Shown piece by piece: positions 62,413-64,000 of a stretch of 64,000 nt of DNA. The translations under genes and the position numbers were made by a program. The DNA comes from Methylobacter sp. (lineage in GTDB: Bacteria > Pseudomonadota > Gammaproteobacteria > Methylococcales > Methylomonadaceae), in contig NZ_JAUXVR010000026.1 in the NCBI RefSeq assembly GCF_030680395.1, positions 62,001-126,000 on the forward strand, read 5' to 3'. Positions within the stretch are counted from its first letter, which is position 1. Every line of letters starts with the position of its first letter. Below the pieces are notes generated by a model. It was not told the DNA's origin and did no database searches. It saw only the letters and a program-made list of their open reading frames with translations.

Positions 62413-64000
62413 ATGCGTATTCATTCACTCCCCACTCAACTTGTTAACCAGATTGCCGCAGGCGAAGTGGTCGAAAGGCCATCGTCCGTGGTTAAAGAGC
62501 TGGTTGAAAATTGTTTTGATGCGGGTGCCAGTCAAGTCACTATTGAAATCGAGCAGGGCGGCGCAAGGCTGATAAAAGTCAGGGATAATGGCTGCGGCAT
62601 CATCAAAGAAGACTTGCCTTTGGCCTTGTCCAGACATGCAACCAGTAAAATCACAAGCTTAAAAGATCTGGAACAGGTGGTCAGCATGGGGTTTCGCGGC
62701 GAGGCCTTGCCCAGTATCAGTTCTGTTTCAAGGCTCACACTGATTTCACGCATCAGCGATGCCGATTGCGCTTGGCGTGTTAATGCCGACGGTACCGAGC
62801 AGAATTTCGATCCGCAACCCGACCCGCACCCCCCTGGTACCACCATTGATGTGCGCGATTTGTTTTACAACACCCCCGCCAGACGCAAGTTTTTAAAAAC
62901 CGAAAAAACCGAATTCGCCCACATAGAAACTTTAATCAAACGCATGGCGCTGAGCCGTTTCGATATCGGTTTTATCCTTTCGCACAATCAAAAGGAGATG
63001 CTTAACTTAAAACCGGCAAAAACGGAGAGTGAGCAAGAACAAAGAATTGCCGGTATTTGCGGCTCATCCTTTATCGAAAATTCAATCAAAATCGACTTTG
63101 CGGCGTCAGGCCTGCAATTAAGCGGCTGGGTTGGGTTGCCGACCTTTTCCCGTAGTCAGCAGGATATGCAGTTTTTCTATGTCAATGGCAGGCTGGTCAG
63201 GGATAAGTTGGTTTCCCATGCTGTTAAACAGGCGTATCAAGATGTCTTGTTTCATGGGCGACATCCGGTTTTTGTTTTATACCTAACGCTCGATCCCATA
63301 CTGGTTGACGTTAATGCGCATCCGGCAAAGCTGGAAGTCAGATTCAGGGAAGGTCGTCTGGTGCATGATTTCTTGTTTTCTGCGTTGCACCGGTCGCTCG
63401 CCGATTTAAGGCCGGGACACAACATAATCCAACAATCGGAGTCTGAATCGTCGCCGCAAACACAATTTGTCTTGGATACCAAACCAAACAATATAGATTG
63501 GCTAAACGATAATGTAACTCAGCAATCAAAGCCTGATTTTGATAATAAACCGACCTATAGCTCAAGGCCACCGCAGCAAGCATCACTGCCGTTGCATGTG
63601 GAAGAATCCATCCAGGCCTATGCCTCGCTGTATCCAAAACCCGAGCCGGTGGCGCAACTGATCCAGCCGGAAGCGAGGCCTTTAGGCCAAGCCATTGCGC
63701 ATTTGCACAATATCTACATCTTGTCCGAAACACCCACTGGCATCATTCTGGTCGATGCCCATGCCGCGCACGAACGGGTCACCTATGAGCGGCTAAAACA
63801 GCAATACCAAAACGGCGCGGTACCCAGTCAGCCCTTATTGCTGCCGATTAAAATAAAAGTCAGTACAGCGGAAGCGGATTTGGCCGAACAGGAGTATGAG
63901 TTTTTCAATACCCTGGGGTTTGAAATCAACCGTTCCGGGCCGGAAACCGTCGTCCTGCGCTCAATACCCGTTTTATTAGGGAATGCCGACATGGAAACTC
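62413..64000 (+). CDS. mutL: DNA mismatch repair protein MutL (3' part outside window)
   Basis: Partial: 529 codons visible, no stop before the window end. N-terminal GHKL ATPase: IAAGEVVERPSSVVKELVENCFDAGA, IKVRDNGCGI, ATSKITSLKDL, GFRGEALPSISSVSRL, and the transducer domain with FYVNGRLVRDKLVSHAVKQAY, LDPILVDVNAHPAKLEVRF. A Gln-rich linker (~residues 340-410) leads to the dimerisation domain starting near ARPLGQAIAHLHNIYILSETPTGIILVDAHAAHERV. The usual ELVENSLDAGA reads ELVENCFDAGA. A mutL after amiC is the gammaproteobacterial order. Confidence 0.97.
   Translation, partial: MRIHSLPTQLVNQIAAGEVVERPSSVVKELVENCFDAGASQVTIEIEQGGARLIKVRDNGCGIIKEDLPLALSRHATSKITSLKDLEQVVSMGFRGEALPSISSVSRLTLISRISDADCAWRVNADGTEQNFDPQPDPHPPGTTIDVRDLFYNTPARRKFLKTEKTEFAHIETLIKRMALSRFDIGFILSHNQKEMLNLKPAKTESEQEQRIAGICGSSFIENSIKIDFAASGLQLSGWVGLPTFSRSQQDMQFFYVNGRLVRDKLVSHAVKQAYQDVLFHGRHPVFVLYLTLDPILVDVNAHPAKLEVRFREGRLVHDFLFSALHRSLADLRPGHNIIQQSESESSPQTQFVLDTKPNNIDWLNDNVTQQSKPDFDNKPTYSSRPPQQASLPLHVEESIQAYASLYPKPEPVAQLIQPEARPLGQAIAHLHNIYILSETPTGIILVDAHAAHERVTYERLKQQYQNGAVPSQPLLLPIKIKVSTAEADLAEQEYEFFNTLGFEINRSGPETVVLRSIPVLLGNADMET

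Overview
The window reads as a chromosomal segment of a gammaproteobacterium, most likely a type I methanotroph (Methylococcales). This is an inference from gene content and moderate GC: gammaproteobacterial pairs such as dksA-gluQ and nnr-tsaE-amiC-mutL, a dapC/dapD/dapE lysine cluster, lipid A genes, PEP synthase, pyruvate kinase and phosphofructokinase. No methane oxidation gene is present, so the assignment is not certain. No rRNA, tRNA or CRISPR array was seen.

Layout. 0.1-4.1 kb: hrpA, carrying an in-frame hairpin insertion. 4.1-11 kb: an accessory stretch with a RAYT transposase remnant and REP palindromes, a BrnT/BrnA toxin-antitoxin pair, a secreted CAP-domain protein between two ~90-bp direct repeats, CsbD, a methyltransferase followed by two ankyrin proteins, and hemolysin III. 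11-16.4 kb: threonine catabolism (SDR-type tdh with kbl), a possible small RNA, a second copy of the hrpA 3' end, and ppsA. 16.4-22.9 kb: a lysine-rich secreted protein, an HDOD-GAF-GGDEF regulator, then gnnA-like, gnnB-like and lpxB, which suggest a lipid A built on 2,3-diaminoglucose, and a 44-residue membrane protein. 23-28.4 kb: an orphan receiver, an XRE regulator with an NBR1-like Ig domain beside a TonB siderophore receptor, rhodanese and an aminotransferase. 28.4-36.4 kb: dksA, gluQ without a canonical start codon, a diguanylate cyclase, an AI-2E transporter, a YddA/SbmA-like ABC protein whose nucleotide-binding domain has lost its catalytic motifs, a DUF3465 protein and a YdjM-like protein.

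36.5-45.6 kb is one long minus-strand block: redoxins, hemJ, a YeeE/YedE sulfur-transport pair, an M48 lipoprotein, dapC, dapD, Uma2, DUF1456, an FMN-reductase/ArsC-like fusion and dapE. 45.9-53 kb: Fic, small membrane and secreted proteins, a periplasmic beta-glucosidase with a sugar MFS transporter, and a beta-helix protein. 53.3-64 kb: pyk, a redoxin and pfkA, a DUF4124 protein, queG, then nnr, tsaE, amiC and mutL (cut by the window end).

A theme across the window is small palindromic repeats that have remodelled genes: in-frame peptide-coding insertions in hrpA and dapC, a 140-bp inverted-repeat element flanked by a duplicated dapE 5' end, a copy of the hrpA 3' end 9 kb away, several GTAGG-type REPs near a RAYT remnant, and palindromes on both sides of nnr. 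These, with the degenerate ABC transporter, the gnn-lpxB cluster and the non-canonical gluQ start, are the points most worth checking.
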